A stretch of 38,002 nucleotides of DNA from an uncultured Faecalibacterium sp. (GTDB lineage: Bacteria; Bacillota; Clostridia; Oscillospirales; Ruminococcaceae): assembly GCA_934518555.1 (NCBI GenBank), contig CAKSXW010000014.1:1-38002 (forward strand), written 5' to 3'. Every line of letters starts with the position of its first letter. Position 1 is the first letter of the stretch. Below the pieces are notes generated by a model, which had not been told where the DNA came from, did no database searches, and saw only the letters and a program-made list of their open reading frames with translations. This document shows, piece after piece, positions 24,101 to 31,723 of the stretch. A program made the position numbers and the translations under genes.

Positions 24101-25083
24101 TGCTGCAGGGCGGCGGTGAGCTTATCCGTCACCTCTCGCAGCTCGGTGACGATCTCAATGAGGGAGTCGATGTCCCGCATTCCGGTGTTGTTGAACTTAT
24201 CCAGCACCTTCTGCAAGCCCTGCTGCACCTCCAGCAATGCCTGCTGCACCTCCGGCTCCTTGACCACTGCAATGAGCTGGTTGACGCTTTCCATCAGGGC
24301 CTGGGCCTGCTTGCGGACCACGTCCACAGCGGTGCTTACTTCGTTGCTCATGGAAGCCAGCACCGTGTTGGACACGGTGTTGCCAAAGTTCCGGAACTGT
24401 TTATCATACTCTGCCCGTCCGGCGGCGATCTGGCTCTCGGCGGTGTCCAGCTGCTTCTTGGCTTCCGCCAGCTTGGAGTCGATCAGCTCCAGCAGCTGCT
24501 CGTTGATATCGTCGATCTTGTTCTGGTTCAGCTGCACCTGCACCAGCTTTTCCACCAGGCCGCTGGAGGCCACGTTGGACACGCCGCCCTTCCGCTGCAC
24601 ATAGGGCACCAGGGTGTCCTTCACCAGCTCCGACAGCTGGTACACATCGCTGCCCTCCCGGCTTACGGCCACGGTCATAAAGGCGTTCATGTTCAGGCTG
24701 TACTCCACGATGGAAGGGGTCAGGCAGGATTCCGGCAAATCGCTCTTGGCCTGGTCCAGCTTGTTGGACACCTTTACCAAGGCACTGTTCATGTCGGTAT
24801 CATCGGTGAACTGCATCAGCAAAAGGCTGTAGTTTTCTGCGGAGGTGGCGGTGACCTTTTCCACGCCGGGCACCGTCAGGGCATCCTGCAGCACATCCGA
24901 TACTTCACTTTCCACTCGCTCCGGGCTGGCACCGGGGTATACGGTGACCACCATGAGATAGGGGGTGCTGACATCGGGCAGCAGATTGGTCTGCATCTTT
25001 GTGATGGCCACAAAGCCCAAAATCAGCACCATGATCACAGCGACCAGCACCGTGAATGGTTTTTTGACACTGAATTTTTCCAT
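21148..25083 (-). CDS. RND-family efflux transporter with a large coiled-coil insertion
   Basis: A 1311-residue RND permease, about 280 longer than usual. Normal family parts are the N-terminal membrane helix, LPDVSTPYLMVVTVYPGASPERVE, the TM4-region motif GLSLGIGMLVDNSVVVIEN with its acidic residue, and the repeat-half segment GFIVLMGTVVNNGIVFVDYANQLR. Residues about 195-437 (nt 23775-24501) are extra: glutamine/leucine-rich heptad sequence (LIDSKLAEAKKQLDTAESQI and LNEYETQLEAAKQQYEDART) that breaks the porter domain just before LSTLIYAQNFSMPAG. No adaptor or outer-membrane channel gene is adjacent. Substrate unknown; HAE1/SwrC-like by overall sequence. Confidence 0.92.
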   Translation of the reverse strand: MEKFSVKKPFTVLVAVIMVLILGFVAITKMQTNLLPDVSTPYLMVVTVYPGASPERVESEVSDVLQDALTVPGVEKVTATSAENYSLLLMQFTDDTDMNSALVKVSNKLDQAKSDLPESCLTPSIVEYSLNMNAFMTVAVSREGSDVYQLSELVKDTLVPYVQRKGGVSNVASSGLVEKLVQVQLNQNKIDDINEQLLELIDSKLAEAKKQLDTAESQIAAGRAEYDKQFRNFGNTVSNTVLASMSNEVSTAVDVVRKQAQALMESVNQLIAVVKEPEVQQALLEVQQGLQKVLDKFNNTGMRDIDSLIEIVTELREVTDKLTAALQQLQERMNTETGTEGSGAADLADELQLQQSLNVIYSTLEDTIKAMDNVPQLMTTFSGMLGDFTQQQLNAYMKFIEAREQLNEYETQLEAAKQQYEDARTKALAQADVQKQLDINTLSTLIYAQNFSMPAGYVQDASGQSWLLKVGEEYSGVQDIAGALLLHVDGYGDVRLSDVADVEVLDNAADSFTRLNGEQAAVLKIYKSATSSASDVSDNCLEAFRELEKQYDGLHVVVLSNQGNYITIIIKSILTSMAVGAALAIIVLAIFLKDVKPTLVVGVSIPLSVLFAVVLMYFTGLDMNVMTLAGLSLGIGMLVDNSVVVIENIYRLRSRGVPAARAAVQGTRQVSMSVVASTLTSVCVFLPVVFSSSIVRSLMLPMSLCIGYCLMASLLVAVTVVPAAASTVLKKAEPKELPWFEKLQDKYVHSLEWCLERRAVPLAAAVILLVFSGWQVLSMGVELLPSITSNEAVITLSTDENLTKEQSYTVAGKVVEAAMAVDNVEEVGVTIDSSVAGMDISQLGLPSTITDLLAAANSYGKYQINVMLKEDLSSRQIEKARKALEAAVATVDQCSGSVEISGMTGELTSQLTSGLSIKLYGADVDTLTQVSEQVVDIVNQTPGFANATNGLGNGDATIILKVDRDKVRAYGLTVAQVYQQIAAKLTTTTTAQTPVTVDGTTMDVKITNDLDPLTKENMMSMVFDTSVLTTDGETVTGTCTLRDIASWDTGTAPDSITSENQTEYVTVTADTLEGYNTTVQSRVLKKALEEYAASGQMPEGCSFSMGGETESVDFMVGEMVQWMALALPFVYLVMVAQFQSLLSPFIVLFTVPLAFTGGLMGLLVTRQQLTMISLMGFIVLMGTVVNNGIVFVDYANQLRMGGMKRRDALVVTGRTRMRPILMTTLTTVLAMLQMVFSGDMASQLMSGMAIVIICGLSYATLMTLYIVPILYDMLFKKPPLSVDVGSDEDLDDIPDDAAEYLAAQNRTLPEL

Positions 25084-25166
25084 TTTTTCCTACCGTTTCC
25101 CTGCAGGTGCGCCGCAGCACCCCAGTTGCCCCACTACCGTGGGCTTTTCACACTTCAACAGTTTCT

Positions 25167-25194
25167 ATTATACACACAAGTGGGGCAGTTGCAA
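25167..25194 (-). promoter_or_regulatory. Promoter of the RND transporter gene
   Basis: Minus strand TTGCAA (25189-25194), a 16-base spacer and TATAAT (25167-25172), about 85 bases before the ATG. Confidence 0.65.
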
Positions 25195-25338
25195 CAGAGC
25201 TGCCGGGGTTCTTTTTCAAAACTTTAACGATTGCCGGGCCCCCGGGCCAAAAACCCCGGGGTTTTGCCTTAAATTGTCACTGTTTTCCGGAACTTTTGCC
25301 CCACCGGGCCAGTTTTGTCACGGAAATCAATTTTCCGA

Positions 25339-25465
25339 AGAAAGGCTTCCCCCGGTCGGGGGAAGCTGTCACCGCAGGTGACTGATGAGGGCGCAGGACA
25401 GCAGCATTTTCCCCTAAATACCCCTCATCCGGCGCTATGCGCCACCTTCCCCCCAAGGGGTGAAG
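25339..25465. repeat. MITE-like intergenic repeat, copy 4 (rearranged or partial)
   Basis: Contains CTTCCCCCGGTCGGGGGAAG, GTCACCGCAGGTGAC, then ACCCCTCATCCGGCGC and CCTTCCCCCCAAGGGG: the same building blocks as copies 3 and 6 in a different order. The gap from 25195 holds nothing else apart from a hairpin (CCCCGGG, near 25240) and the ricT promoter. Confidence 0.55.
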
Positions 25466-25537
25466 GCTTTAGCTCTGTGTCAAGCTGCAAAAGTTGTTTT
25501 CCATGAGTTTTTTGCCGTGGAAATGGGGTTTTAAATA

Positions 25538-25546
25538 TGGTATACT
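25538..25546 (+). promoter_or_regulatory. Extended -10 promoter of ricT
   Basis: TGGTATACT is an extended -10 about 75 bases before the ATG; no clear -35 is seen. Confidence 0.5.
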
Positions 25547-25620
25547 ATCAAACAGAATGGAACAGCAGGCCCTTTTGGCGGCCTTTTCCCATAAAACCAA
25601 GCAACAGAACGAGGATGCGT

Positions 25621-26568
25621 ATGAAAAAAGTTATCTCGGTCCGTTTTAAAGAGAACGGAAAAAGTTATTATTTTGACCCTGCCGACACCCCGGTGCAAAC
25701 CGGCGACTATGTGATCGTGGAGACCGCCCGGGGGGTGGAGTGCGGCGAGGTGGTGCAGGGGGTCCGTGAGATCGCAGATTCTGCGGTGCCCAAGGCCCTG
25801 AAGCCCATTACCCGGATGGCCGACAGTGTGGACATCCGCCGGATGCGCCAGAACCGGGAGGACGAAAAGCGTGCCTACCGCACCTGCCAGGACTGCATTG
25901 CCCGGCACGGCCTGGAAATGAAGCTGGTGGAGGCCGAGTACACCCTGGACCGGTCCAAGATCATGTTCTACTTTACCGCCGACGGCCGGGTGGACTTCCG
26001 GGAGCTGGTCAAGGACCTGGCCGGCATCTTCCACACTCGCATCGAGCTGCGGCAGATCGGTGTCCGGGACGAGAGCAAGATGATCGGCGGCCTGGGCATC
26101 TGCGGCCAGCCCTTTTGCTGCAGCCGCTTTTTAAAGGATTTTCAGCCGGTATCCATCAAGATGGCCAAGGAGCAGGGCCTCTCCCTGAACCCCACCAAGA
26201 TCAGCGGTGCCTGCGGCCGCCTCATGTGCTGCCTGGCCTATGAGGAAAGTGCCTACGAGTACCTGAACAGCATCATGCCCATGGTGGGCAGCACCGTCCG
26301 GACCCCCGACGGCCTGGGCACGGTGCTGGAGGTGAACCCGGTGTCCGGCTACCTCCGGGTGCGCTGCGGCACCGAGAGCCTGGCCCCCCGGTACTACAAG
26401 GTGGGGGTCTGCGAGTACATCAGCGGCGGCAAACGGGCCCCTCGCCGGCCGGACCCGGAGGACGATTACTCCGGGGTGCAGAACCCGGCCCCGGTGGTGG
26501 CCTCCTCGGAGGAGGAGGAAAAGCGCAGCTCCGGCTGCTGCCGCCGCCGCAATGCCGAGAAGGAATGA
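25621..26568 (+). CDS. ricT: RicT (YaaT/PSP1-domain) RNA-processing and Fe-S regulatory protein
   Basis: A 315-residue PSP1-domain protein. The conserved core carries the paired-cysteine motifs GICGQPFCCSRF and ACGRLMCCLAYEE and an earlier TCQDCIARHG. In B. subtilis RicT forms the Y-complex with RicA and RicF, binds an Fe-S cluster and directs RNase Y mRNA maturation; those partners are not in this window. The C-terminus is a charged tail ending GCCRRRNAEKE, with a further cysteine pair. ATG 25621 was chosen with GAGGAT 7 bases upstream; ATG 25615 would add two residues. In B. subtilis ricT also lies near holB, yabB and rsmI. Confidence 0.93.
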   Translation: MKKVISVRFKENGKSYYFDPADTPVQTGDYVIVETARGVECGEVVQGVREIADSAVPKALKPITRMADSVDIRRMRQNREDEKRAYRTCQDCIARHGLEMKLVEAEYTLDRSKIMFYFTADGRVDFRELVKDLAGIFHTRIELRQIGVRDESKMIGGLGICGQPFCCSRFLKDFQPVSIKMAKEQGLSLNPTKISGACGRLMCCLAYEESAYEYLNSIMPMVGSTVRTPDGLGTVLEVNPVSGYLRVRCGTESLAPRYYKVGVCEYISGGKRAPRRPDPEDDYSGVQNPAPVVASSEEEEKRSSGCCRRRNAEKE

Positions 26569-26713
26569 GCATCGGAACAGTTAGTATTGTGAAACTAACT
26601 CTGCTTCGTGATTTTCGCTAAAAATCTCCTGCAATTTTGTCTATAAGTTAGCCCATGCTTTTGTGCAACCCCACAAAAAACCGATATTTGTCCACCGGGC
26701 CGCACGGTTAGTC

Positions 26714-26742
26714 TTGCCTTTTTGGGTCTGCTTTGTTAGAAT
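26714..26742 (+). promoter_or_regulatory. Promoter of the ferredoxin gene
   Basis: TTGCCT (26714-26719), a 17-base spacer and TAGAAT (26737-26742), about 100 bases before the ATG. A small hairpin at 26580-26599 lies after ricT but has no T-run. Confidence 0.55.
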
Positions 26743-26840
26743 GCAGACAAGGATACAATTTCCGGAGGGGCGTGCACCGCCGTGCCAAGGTACGTTTCTT
26801 CATACATCACATAGGCACGGGATAAAAAGGAGAGTTTATT

Positions 26841-27011
26841 ATGGCACACAAGGTTTCTGACGCATGTGTTGGCTGCGGCGCTTGCGAGGGCGCTTGCCCG
26901 GTTGGCGCAATCACCCTGGAGAACGGCGCTGCAGTTGTGAACGCTGATGCTTGCATCGATTGCGGTGCTTGCGAGGGCGCTTGCCCCACCGGCGCTATCG
27001 CTGCTGAATAA
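26841..27011 (+). CDS. 2[4Fe-4S] ferredoxin
   Basis: A 56-residue bacterial ferredoxin with two near-identical cluster motifs, CVGCGACEGACP and CIDCGACEGACP, each CX2CX2CX3CP, binding two [4Fe-4S] clusters. It carries low-potential electrons, for example from pyruvate:ferredoxin oxidoreductase, whose gene end is at the right edge of this window, to hydrogenase or butyrate-pathway enzymes. AAGGAGA lies 8 bases before the ATG. It has its own promoter and terminator, consistent with a highly expressed single gene. Confidence 0.95.
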   Translation: MAHKVSDACVGCGACEGACPVGAITLENGAAVVNADACIDCGACEGACPTGAIAAE

Positions 27012-27040
27012 TCAGCAGTCTCTGCCGAAAGACGCATCAA

Positions 27041-27083
27041 AAGCAGCAGGCCTGTGGAAACGGGTCTGCTGCTTTTTGTTTTT
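27041..27083 (+). terminator. Terminator of the ferredoxin gene
   Basis: AAGCAGCAGGCC (27041-27052) pairs with GGTCTGCTGCTT (27063-27074), followed by TTTGTTTTT. Confidence 0.85.
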
Positions 27084-27141
27084 GCACAAAATTCCGGGTG
27101 GGAACCCGGCGATTTTTCTGGGAGGAATCCGCACGCTGTCT

Positions 27142-27816
27142 ATGGAACATTCTACGGAAGTTTTGTATAATAGAACTGAGGTCTATTGCACTCCCGGCCA
27201 TCGGTTTGGCTCCGACGCCCTGCTGCTGGCCCGGTTCTGTGAGCCCAAACGGGCCCAGAAGGCCGCAGACCTGTGCTCCGGCTGCGGCATCGTGGCCCTG
27301 GAGTGGCACGACCGGGGCCACCGGGGGCCCTGCGTGGCCCTGGAGATCCAGCCCGAGGGCAGCCAGCTGCTGGCCCAGGCATTGGCCCACCAGGGCATTG
27401 ACCACATCACCCCCCTTTGTGAGGACCTGCGGACCTGGCGGCAGCAGATGGGCAGCTTTGACCTGTGTGCCTGCAATCCGCCCTATTTTACCGCCGGGCC
27501 CCAGAGTACCAACGCCGCCCACGCCCAGGCCCGGCACGAGAACACCTGCACCTTGGAAGATGTGTGCAGCTGTGGGTTCCGGCTGCTGAAGGACGGGGGA
27601 CGGTTTGCTTTGTGCCATCGGCCGGAGCGGCTGGCAGAGGTGCTGGCAGTGCTGCGGGCCCACAGGCTGGAGCCCAAACGCCTGGCCTTTGTAAAAAACC
27701 AGCCCCAGGGGGCTCCGTGGCTTTTTTTGGTGGAGGCCCAGAAGAACCGCAGCACCGGGCTGCGGGTGGAGCCGGATATCTTAATTAGCACAGGAGCCGC
27801 TCTTTACGGGCGATAA
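27142..27816 (+). CDS. TrmN6/YabB-like N6-adenine methyltransferase
   Basis: A 224-residue class I SAM methyltransferase: AADLCSGCGIVAL (SAM loop) at about 42-54 and the amino-methyltransferase motif CNPPYF near 112-117. Family members such as TrmN6/YfiC methylate A37 of tRNA-Val in E. coli, and B. subtilis YabB is the homologue next to rsmI. The ATG at 27142 is tentative: the only GGAGG (27121-27125) is 16 bases away, so a slightly earlier non-ATG start is possible. It is followed by repeat copy 5 and then rsmI. Confidence 0.85.
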   Translation: MEHSTEVLYNRTEVYCTPGHRFGSDALLLARFCEPKRAQKAADLCSGCGIVALEWHDRGHRGPCVALEIQPEGSQLLAQALAHQGIDHITPLCEDLRTWRQQMGSFDLCACNPPYFTAGPQSTNAAHAQARHENTCTLEDVCSCGFRLLKDGGRFALCHRPERLAEVLAVLRAHRLEPKRLAFVKNQPQGAPWLFLVEAQKNRSTGLRVEPDILISTGAALYGR

Positions 27817-27931
27817 ACCCTCTCCGTCATCGCTATGCGATGCCACCTCTCCCGAAGGGCGAGGTTTTCTCTCGATTCGGTAAAGTTTCCCTCTTGCAGA
27901 AACTGCAAAGCAGGCTGAGAGGGGTTTCTTC
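27816..27931. repeat. MITE-like intergenic repeat, copy 5
   Basis: Ends AAACCCTCTCCGTCATCG and GAGAGGGGTTT are inverted; CATCGCTATGCGATG and CCTCTCCCGAAGGGCGAGG are internal dyads. It fills the gap between the methyltransferase and rsmI and ends 11 bases before the rsmI start codon. Confidence 0.65.
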
Positions 27932-27942
27932 AGGAGGTAACT

Positions 27943-28791
27943 ATGGCAGGAACTCTTTACATCGTGGCCACCCCCATTGGCAACCTGGAGGATATGCCGC
28001 CCCGGGTAGCCGCCACCTTTGGGGCGGCGGATTTTATTGCCGCCGAGGATACCCGGGTGACCATGAAGCTGCTGAACTTTCTGGGCCTGAAAAAGCCCAT
28101 GGTCAGCTACTACGAGCACGCCCTGCAAAAGGGCGAGGCCATTTTGCAGCGCATCGAGGCAGGGGAGAGCTGCGCCTTGTGCAGCGACGCCGGAATGCCC
28201 TGTGTGTCGGACCCCGGGGAGGTCATCGTCCGGGACGCCCTGGCCCGGGGCATCAAGGTGGTGCCCATCCCGGCAGCCTCTGCCTGCGTCACCGCCCTGG
28301 CAGTGTCCGGTCAGGACACCTCCCGGTGGGTGTTCGAGGGCTTTCTGCCGGTGAACCGGAAGCAGAAAAAGGAGCGGCTGGCAGAGCTTTTGCAGGAAAA
28401 GCGCACCGTGATCTTTTACGAGGCCCCCCACAAGCTGCGGACCACCCTGGATGACCTGACGGCGGCCTTTGGGCCGGACCGCAGCATCACCCTGTGCCGG
28501 GAGCTGACCAAGCTCCACGAGGAGATCTGCAAGACCACCCTGGGGGAGGCTGTGGAGTATTACCGCACCAAGGACCCCCGGGGAGAGTATGTGCTGGTAA
28601 TGGCCGGAGCCCCTGCCGGGGCACAGGCCCAGGAGACCCTGACCCTGGACCAGGCCGCCCAACGTGCCCTGGAGCTGACCGGGCAGGGCTTTGGCCCCAC
28701 CGCCGCCGCCAAGGCCGCTGCCCAGGGCACGGCCTATTCCAAAAGCGAAGTGTACAAGCAGCTGCTGTTGCTGCAGCAGTCTGCTGAATGA
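27943..28791 (+). CDS. rsmI: 16S rRNA (cytidine1402-2'-O)-methyltransferase
   Basis: A 282-residue tetrapyrrole-methylase-fold enzyme. Signature segments are LYIVATPIGNLEDM at the start, DFIAAEDTRVTMKLLNFLGL, the SAM-binding SDAGMPCVSDPG, PIPAASACVTALAVSG and FEGFLPVNRKQKKERL. It methylates the ribose of C1402 in the 16S decoding centre. CAGGAGG lies 7 bases before the ATG. It is followed 15 bases later by the phosphodiesterase gene, with birA next: one operon. Confidence 0.96.
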   Translation: MAGTLYIVATPIGNLEDMPPRVAATFGAADFIAAEDTRVTMKLLNFLGLKKPMVSYYEHALQKGEAILQRIEAGESCALCSDAGMPCVSDPGEVIVRDALARGIKVVPIPAASACVTALAVSGQDTSRWVFEGFLPVNRKQKKERLAELLQEKRTVIFYEAPHKLRTTLDDLTAAFGPDRSITLCRELTKLHEEICKTTLGEAVEYYRTKDPRGEYVLVMAGAPAGAQAQETLTLDQAAQRALELTGQGFGPTAAAKAAAQGTAYSKSEVYKQLLLLQQSAE

Positions 28792-28806
28792 TAGGAGGAC
28801 GATCTC

Positions 28807-29298
28807 GTGACAAAAGTTCTGGTCCTGAGCGACAGCCACGGCAGCCGGGAGGCCCTGGAACGCATCCTGCAAAAGGAGCACAAAAATATTGACGCCCTGA
28901 TCTTTTTGGGGGACGGCCTGCGGGACCTGGAACTGGCCCTGACCCATTACCCCAAGCTGCGTGCTTACTCGGTGGCAGGCAACTGCGATTATGGGGCCCT
29001 GGAGCCCACCGACGGCCTGGCTGCCTTTGATCAGGTGGTGGTTTTTTACACCCACGGGCATATGTACGGTGCAAAATACGATCTGGACACTCTGGCAGAC
29101 GCCGCCACCGCCCGGGGAGCGGAGGTAGCTCTGTTCGGCCACACCCACACACCCTACGCCCAGCACCGGGGCAAGGTGTTTTTGTTCAACCCCGGTTCCT
29201 GCGGCCGCTGCTACACCGGCCCCAACACCTACGGTCTGCTGACCCTGGAAAACGGCAGTGTCACTGCCTACGAGCACAAAGAGGTACCCAAAGCATGA
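28807..29298 (+). CDS. YfcE/MJ0936-type metallophosphoesterase
   Basis: A 163-residue calcineurin-like phosphodiesterase. Metal-site motifs are SDSHG (residues 8-12), FLGDG, AGNCD (GNxD/H), YTHGH and FGHTHTP. Family members hydrolyse small phosphodiesters; the physiological substrate is not known. It begins with GTG preceded by AGGAGG. Its last bases ATGA overlap the birA start, coupling the two. Confidence 0.9.
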   Translation: MTKVLVLSDSHGSREALERILQKEHKNIDALIFLGDGLRDLELALTHYPKLRAYSVAGNCDYGALEPTDGLAAFDQVVVFYTHGHMYGAKYDLDTLADAATARGAEVALFGHTHTPYAQHRGKVFLFNPGSCGRCYTGPNTYGLLTLENGSVTAYEHKEVPKA

Positions 29299-30062
29299 GC
29301 ATCAATGAGGTGCGCTATCTGCCGGAATGCGGCAGCACCAACGCTTACGTTAAAGAACATTTTGAGGAGTTTGGCCCGGTGGGGGCGGTGTATACCCAGA
29401 ACCAGACCGCCGGACGGGGCCGCCTGGGCCGCAGCTGGGTCAATGCCGAGGGCAAGGCCCTGTACTACACCGTGGCTATCCGGGAGCCCCTGGCCCAGCC
29501 TGCCACCCTGCCTTTGCTGGCCAGCCTGGCGGTGCGCCGTCAGCTGCAGCTGCGCTACGGGGTGGACTGCCAGATCAAGTGGCCCAACGACCTGCTGCTG
29601 AACGGCAAAAAGATCGTGGGCATCCTCTGCGAGGGGGTCAGCTACGGCTACCAGCAGCAGGGCCGGGGCATCCTTTGCGGCATTGGCATCAACCTGGCCC
29701 AGCCCCAGAGCTATTTTGACGCCGCCGATCTGCCCAACGGCACCTCCCTGGCCCTGGAGGGGGCTGCAGTGGACCTGACCACCGACCCGGCCTGGCTGGC
29801 AGAGGGCCTGACGGATTTTGGCTTTGACCGCAACCTTTACACCTTTGCCCGGGAAGGCTTTGGCCCCTTCCGGGAGGAATACAAGGCCGCCTGCGTCAAC
29901 CTGGGCCGCCGGGTCACCTTTGACCTGCCGGAGGGGGGCCAGGGGGCCGGAGAGGCTGTGGACGTGGACCCGGAGGGCCGGTTGGTGGTCCGCACCGATG
30001 CCGGGGAGCAGCACGTCTTTACCGGGGAAGTGTCGGTCCACGGCATCTACGGGGCTGTATAA
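29295..30062 (+). CDS. birA: Biotin--[acetyl-CoA-carboxylase] ligase
   Basis: A 255-residue class I biotin protein ligase without the N-terminal DNA-binding domain. The biotinyl-adenylate loop AGRGRLGRSW spans residues 39-48. KWPNDLLLNGKKIVGILCE is the second active-site segment, and GIGINL follows. The C-terminal SH3-like cap is about 205-255. It attaches biotin to carboxyl-carrier proteins. Lacking the HTH domain, it cannot act as the classical BirA repressor. Confidence 0.94.
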   Translation: MSINEVRYLPECGSTNAYVKEHFEEFGPVGAVYTQNQTAGRGRLGRSWVNAEGKALYYTVAIREPLAQPATLPLLASLAVRRQLQLRYGVDCQIKWPNDLLLNGKKIVGILCEGVSYGYQQQGRGILCGIGINLAQPQSYFDAADLPNGTSLALEGAAVDLTTDPAWLAEGLTDFGFDRNLYTFAREGFGPFREEYKAACVNLGRRVTFDLPEGGQGAGEAVDVDPEGRLVVRTDAGEQHVFTGEVSVHGIYGAV

Positions 30063-30068
30063 AGGATA

Positions 30069-30109
30069 AAACAGGCCGTTGCACAGCATTTTGTGCAGCG
30101 GCCTGTTTG
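30069..30109. terminator. Terminator-like hairpin after birA
   Basis: AAACAGGCCGTTGCACA pairs with TGTGCAGCGGCCTGTTT around a 7-base loop. The T-run is short, so termination may be partial. Confidence 0.65.
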
Positions 30110-30139
30110 AACATAGACGATTTGAAATGTGCGCCGCAA

Positions 30140-30322
30140 GGGAACCCTCTCAGTCACGCCTGACGGCGTGCCAGCTCCCCCGAAGGGGGAGCTTGATTCG
30201 TGCCGACCGCCAGATACCAAAAAGCTCCCCCTTTCGAGGAAAGACTTCCCCCGGTACGGGGGAAGATGTCGCGTAGCGACAAAAGGGGGAATCTGGCGAA
30301 CGTAGTGAGCCTGAGAGGGTTT
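30140..30322. repeat. MITE-like intergenic repeat, copy 6
   Basis: Ends GGAACCCTCTCAGTCA and GAGCCTGAGAGGGTTT are inverted. Internal dyads are GCCTGACGGC, CTCCCCCGAAGGGGGAG, CTTCCCCCGGTACGGGGGAAG and GTCGCGTAGCGAC. It ends 5 bases from the stop of the DacF-type gene and takes up the birA-dacF gap. Confidence 0.7.
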
Positions 30323-30326
30323 CTCC

Positions 30327-31610
30327 TTATCTTCTCCGCTTGCCCCGGCGGAAGGTCAGGGAGGAGCCGCCGCTGGCTACGGTGACAGCGGTAAGGAGGG
30401 CCAGCACCACCACCAGGGCTGCCAGCAGCAGCAGGGTGGCCTTGCTGTCGGTGCGGAAGTCGGAGATGTACTCCTGATGGGTCACCAGGTCCACCTGGCC
30501 CACCTCGTAGCCGTCCAGGTACACCGTGGCGGTGCCCAGCTTCTGGCCCTCTTTTACGGTGGCAGAAACGCTTTCCGGCAGGTCAAAGGAGTAGCTCACC
30601 TTGTCGTCGGCGTGGCCGTAGCCGCTGACCGGGGCGGCAGCGTACAGCTCCACCTCCGGATGGGTACGGCACTTGGTCAGGTCCAGGGTGGTCAGCACCG
30701 TGGCGGTGTCCACCAGGGGCCGTTCTGCAAAGCTGGCAAAGGCCCAGTCCAGCAGGTCGTCGCACTCGGCAAACAGATGATCCTGGGTGTCGCAGCCCAG
30801 GATCACCAGGCCGTAGCTGTGGCCCTCCTTTTGGGCAAAGGTGACGGTGCAGCGGCCTGCCAGGGTGGTAAAGCCCCCCTTGACCCACTGGACATACTCC
30901 CGGTAATAGGAGCTGTCACTGCTGGTCAGGCTGTTGGTGGTGGTCAGGGTGTGCTCCGCCTTCCGCAGGTTGGTGGCCGGCAGCACATAGCTGGCAGTGC
31001 CTGCCACCTGGGCAAAGGCCTGGTTGGCGGCGCAGGCAGCGGCGATCTTGGCCAGGTCCTGGGCGGTGGACACGTTGCCGTAGTCAAACAGGCCGTGGGC
31101 GCAGGTAAAGTTGGTGCCGGTGCAGCCCAATTCTGCCGCCCGGGCGTTCATCTGCTGCACAAAGCCCACAATGCTGCCCCCTACGTCCCAGGCAATGACG
31201 CTGGCGGCGTCGTTGGCACTGACCATGAGCATGGCGTTCAGCAGGTCGATGCGGCGCACCGTCTCCCCAATGCGGAGGCCTATGGTGGTGCCGTTGGCGT
31301 TCTGGATATCCTTGAACTCCTGGGTCAGGTCGGTGGGCACCGTCACCTCCCCGTTCAGGTCCTTGCCGCTTTCCACCAGCAGCAGGGCCGTCATGAGCTT
31401 GGTGAGGCTGGCCACATACCGGGGCTGGTCGGCGTTCTGGCTCAGGATGGTCTTGTCGGTGTCGGCGTTGAACAGGTACACCGCCTCGGTGTCCTTGGCG
31501 GTCTGCACCGGCATGGGGTAGGCCGCCAGACAGGGCAGCATCGTCGTCACTGCCAAAGCCAGGGTAAGCACCAGGGCCAGGGCAGGGCGGAGAAAGCGTT
31601 TTTGAAGCAT
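30327..31610 (-). CDS. DacF-type D-alanyl-D-alanine carboxypeptidase (S11 family)
   Basis: A 427-residue exported penicillin-binding protein. It has a signal peptide (FLRPALALVLTLALAVTTM) with cleavage near residue 30. Active-site motifs are SLTK (68-71) and SAN (131-133). The third motif reads KGG (244-246) in WVKGGFTTLAGRC where KTG is usual. A C-terminal beta domain follows, then a membrane helix (LLLLAALVVVLALLTAV) and a basic tail. It trims terminal D-alanine from peptidoglycan stem peptides. The ATG at 31610 has AGGGGGT ahead; the frame to 31724 lacks a site. Confidence 0.93.
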   Translation of the reverse strand: MLQKRFLRPALALVLTLALAVTTMLPCLAAYPMPVQTAKDTEAVYLFNADTDKTILSQNADQPRYVASLTKLMTALLLVESGKDLNGEVTVPTDLTQEFKDIQNANGTTIGLRIGETVRRIDLLNAMLMVSANDAASVIAWDVGGSIVGFVQQMNARAAELGCTGTNFTCAHGLFDYGNVSTAQDLAKIAAACAANQAFAQVAGTASYVLPATNLRKAEHTLTTTNSLTSSDSSYYREYVQWVKGGFTTLAGRCTVTFAQKEGHSYGLVILGCDTQDHLFAECDDLLDWAFASFAERPLVDTATVLTTLDLTKCRTHPEVELYAAAPVSGYGHADDKVSYSFDLPESVSATVKEGQKLGTATVYLDGYEVGQVDLVTHQEYISDFRTDSKATLLLLAALVVVLALLTAVTVASGGSSLTFRRGKRRR

Positions 31611-31723
31611 GAGCGGACCCCCTAAGAGTATTCCCCGGCAAAATGCCGGAAATGATTTGCGTTCTACTTTACAGAATACCATAAAACAGCCAAAAACAAA
31701 AGAGAGAAAGGTGGTTTTTAACA

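Noticed and set aside
21001..25227. 1408-codon open frame on the plus strand opposite the RND gene
   Set aside because: Histidine/glycine-rich shadow frame caused by GC-rich codon use. It has no ribosome site and no family pattern; the minus-strand frame is a clear RND protein.
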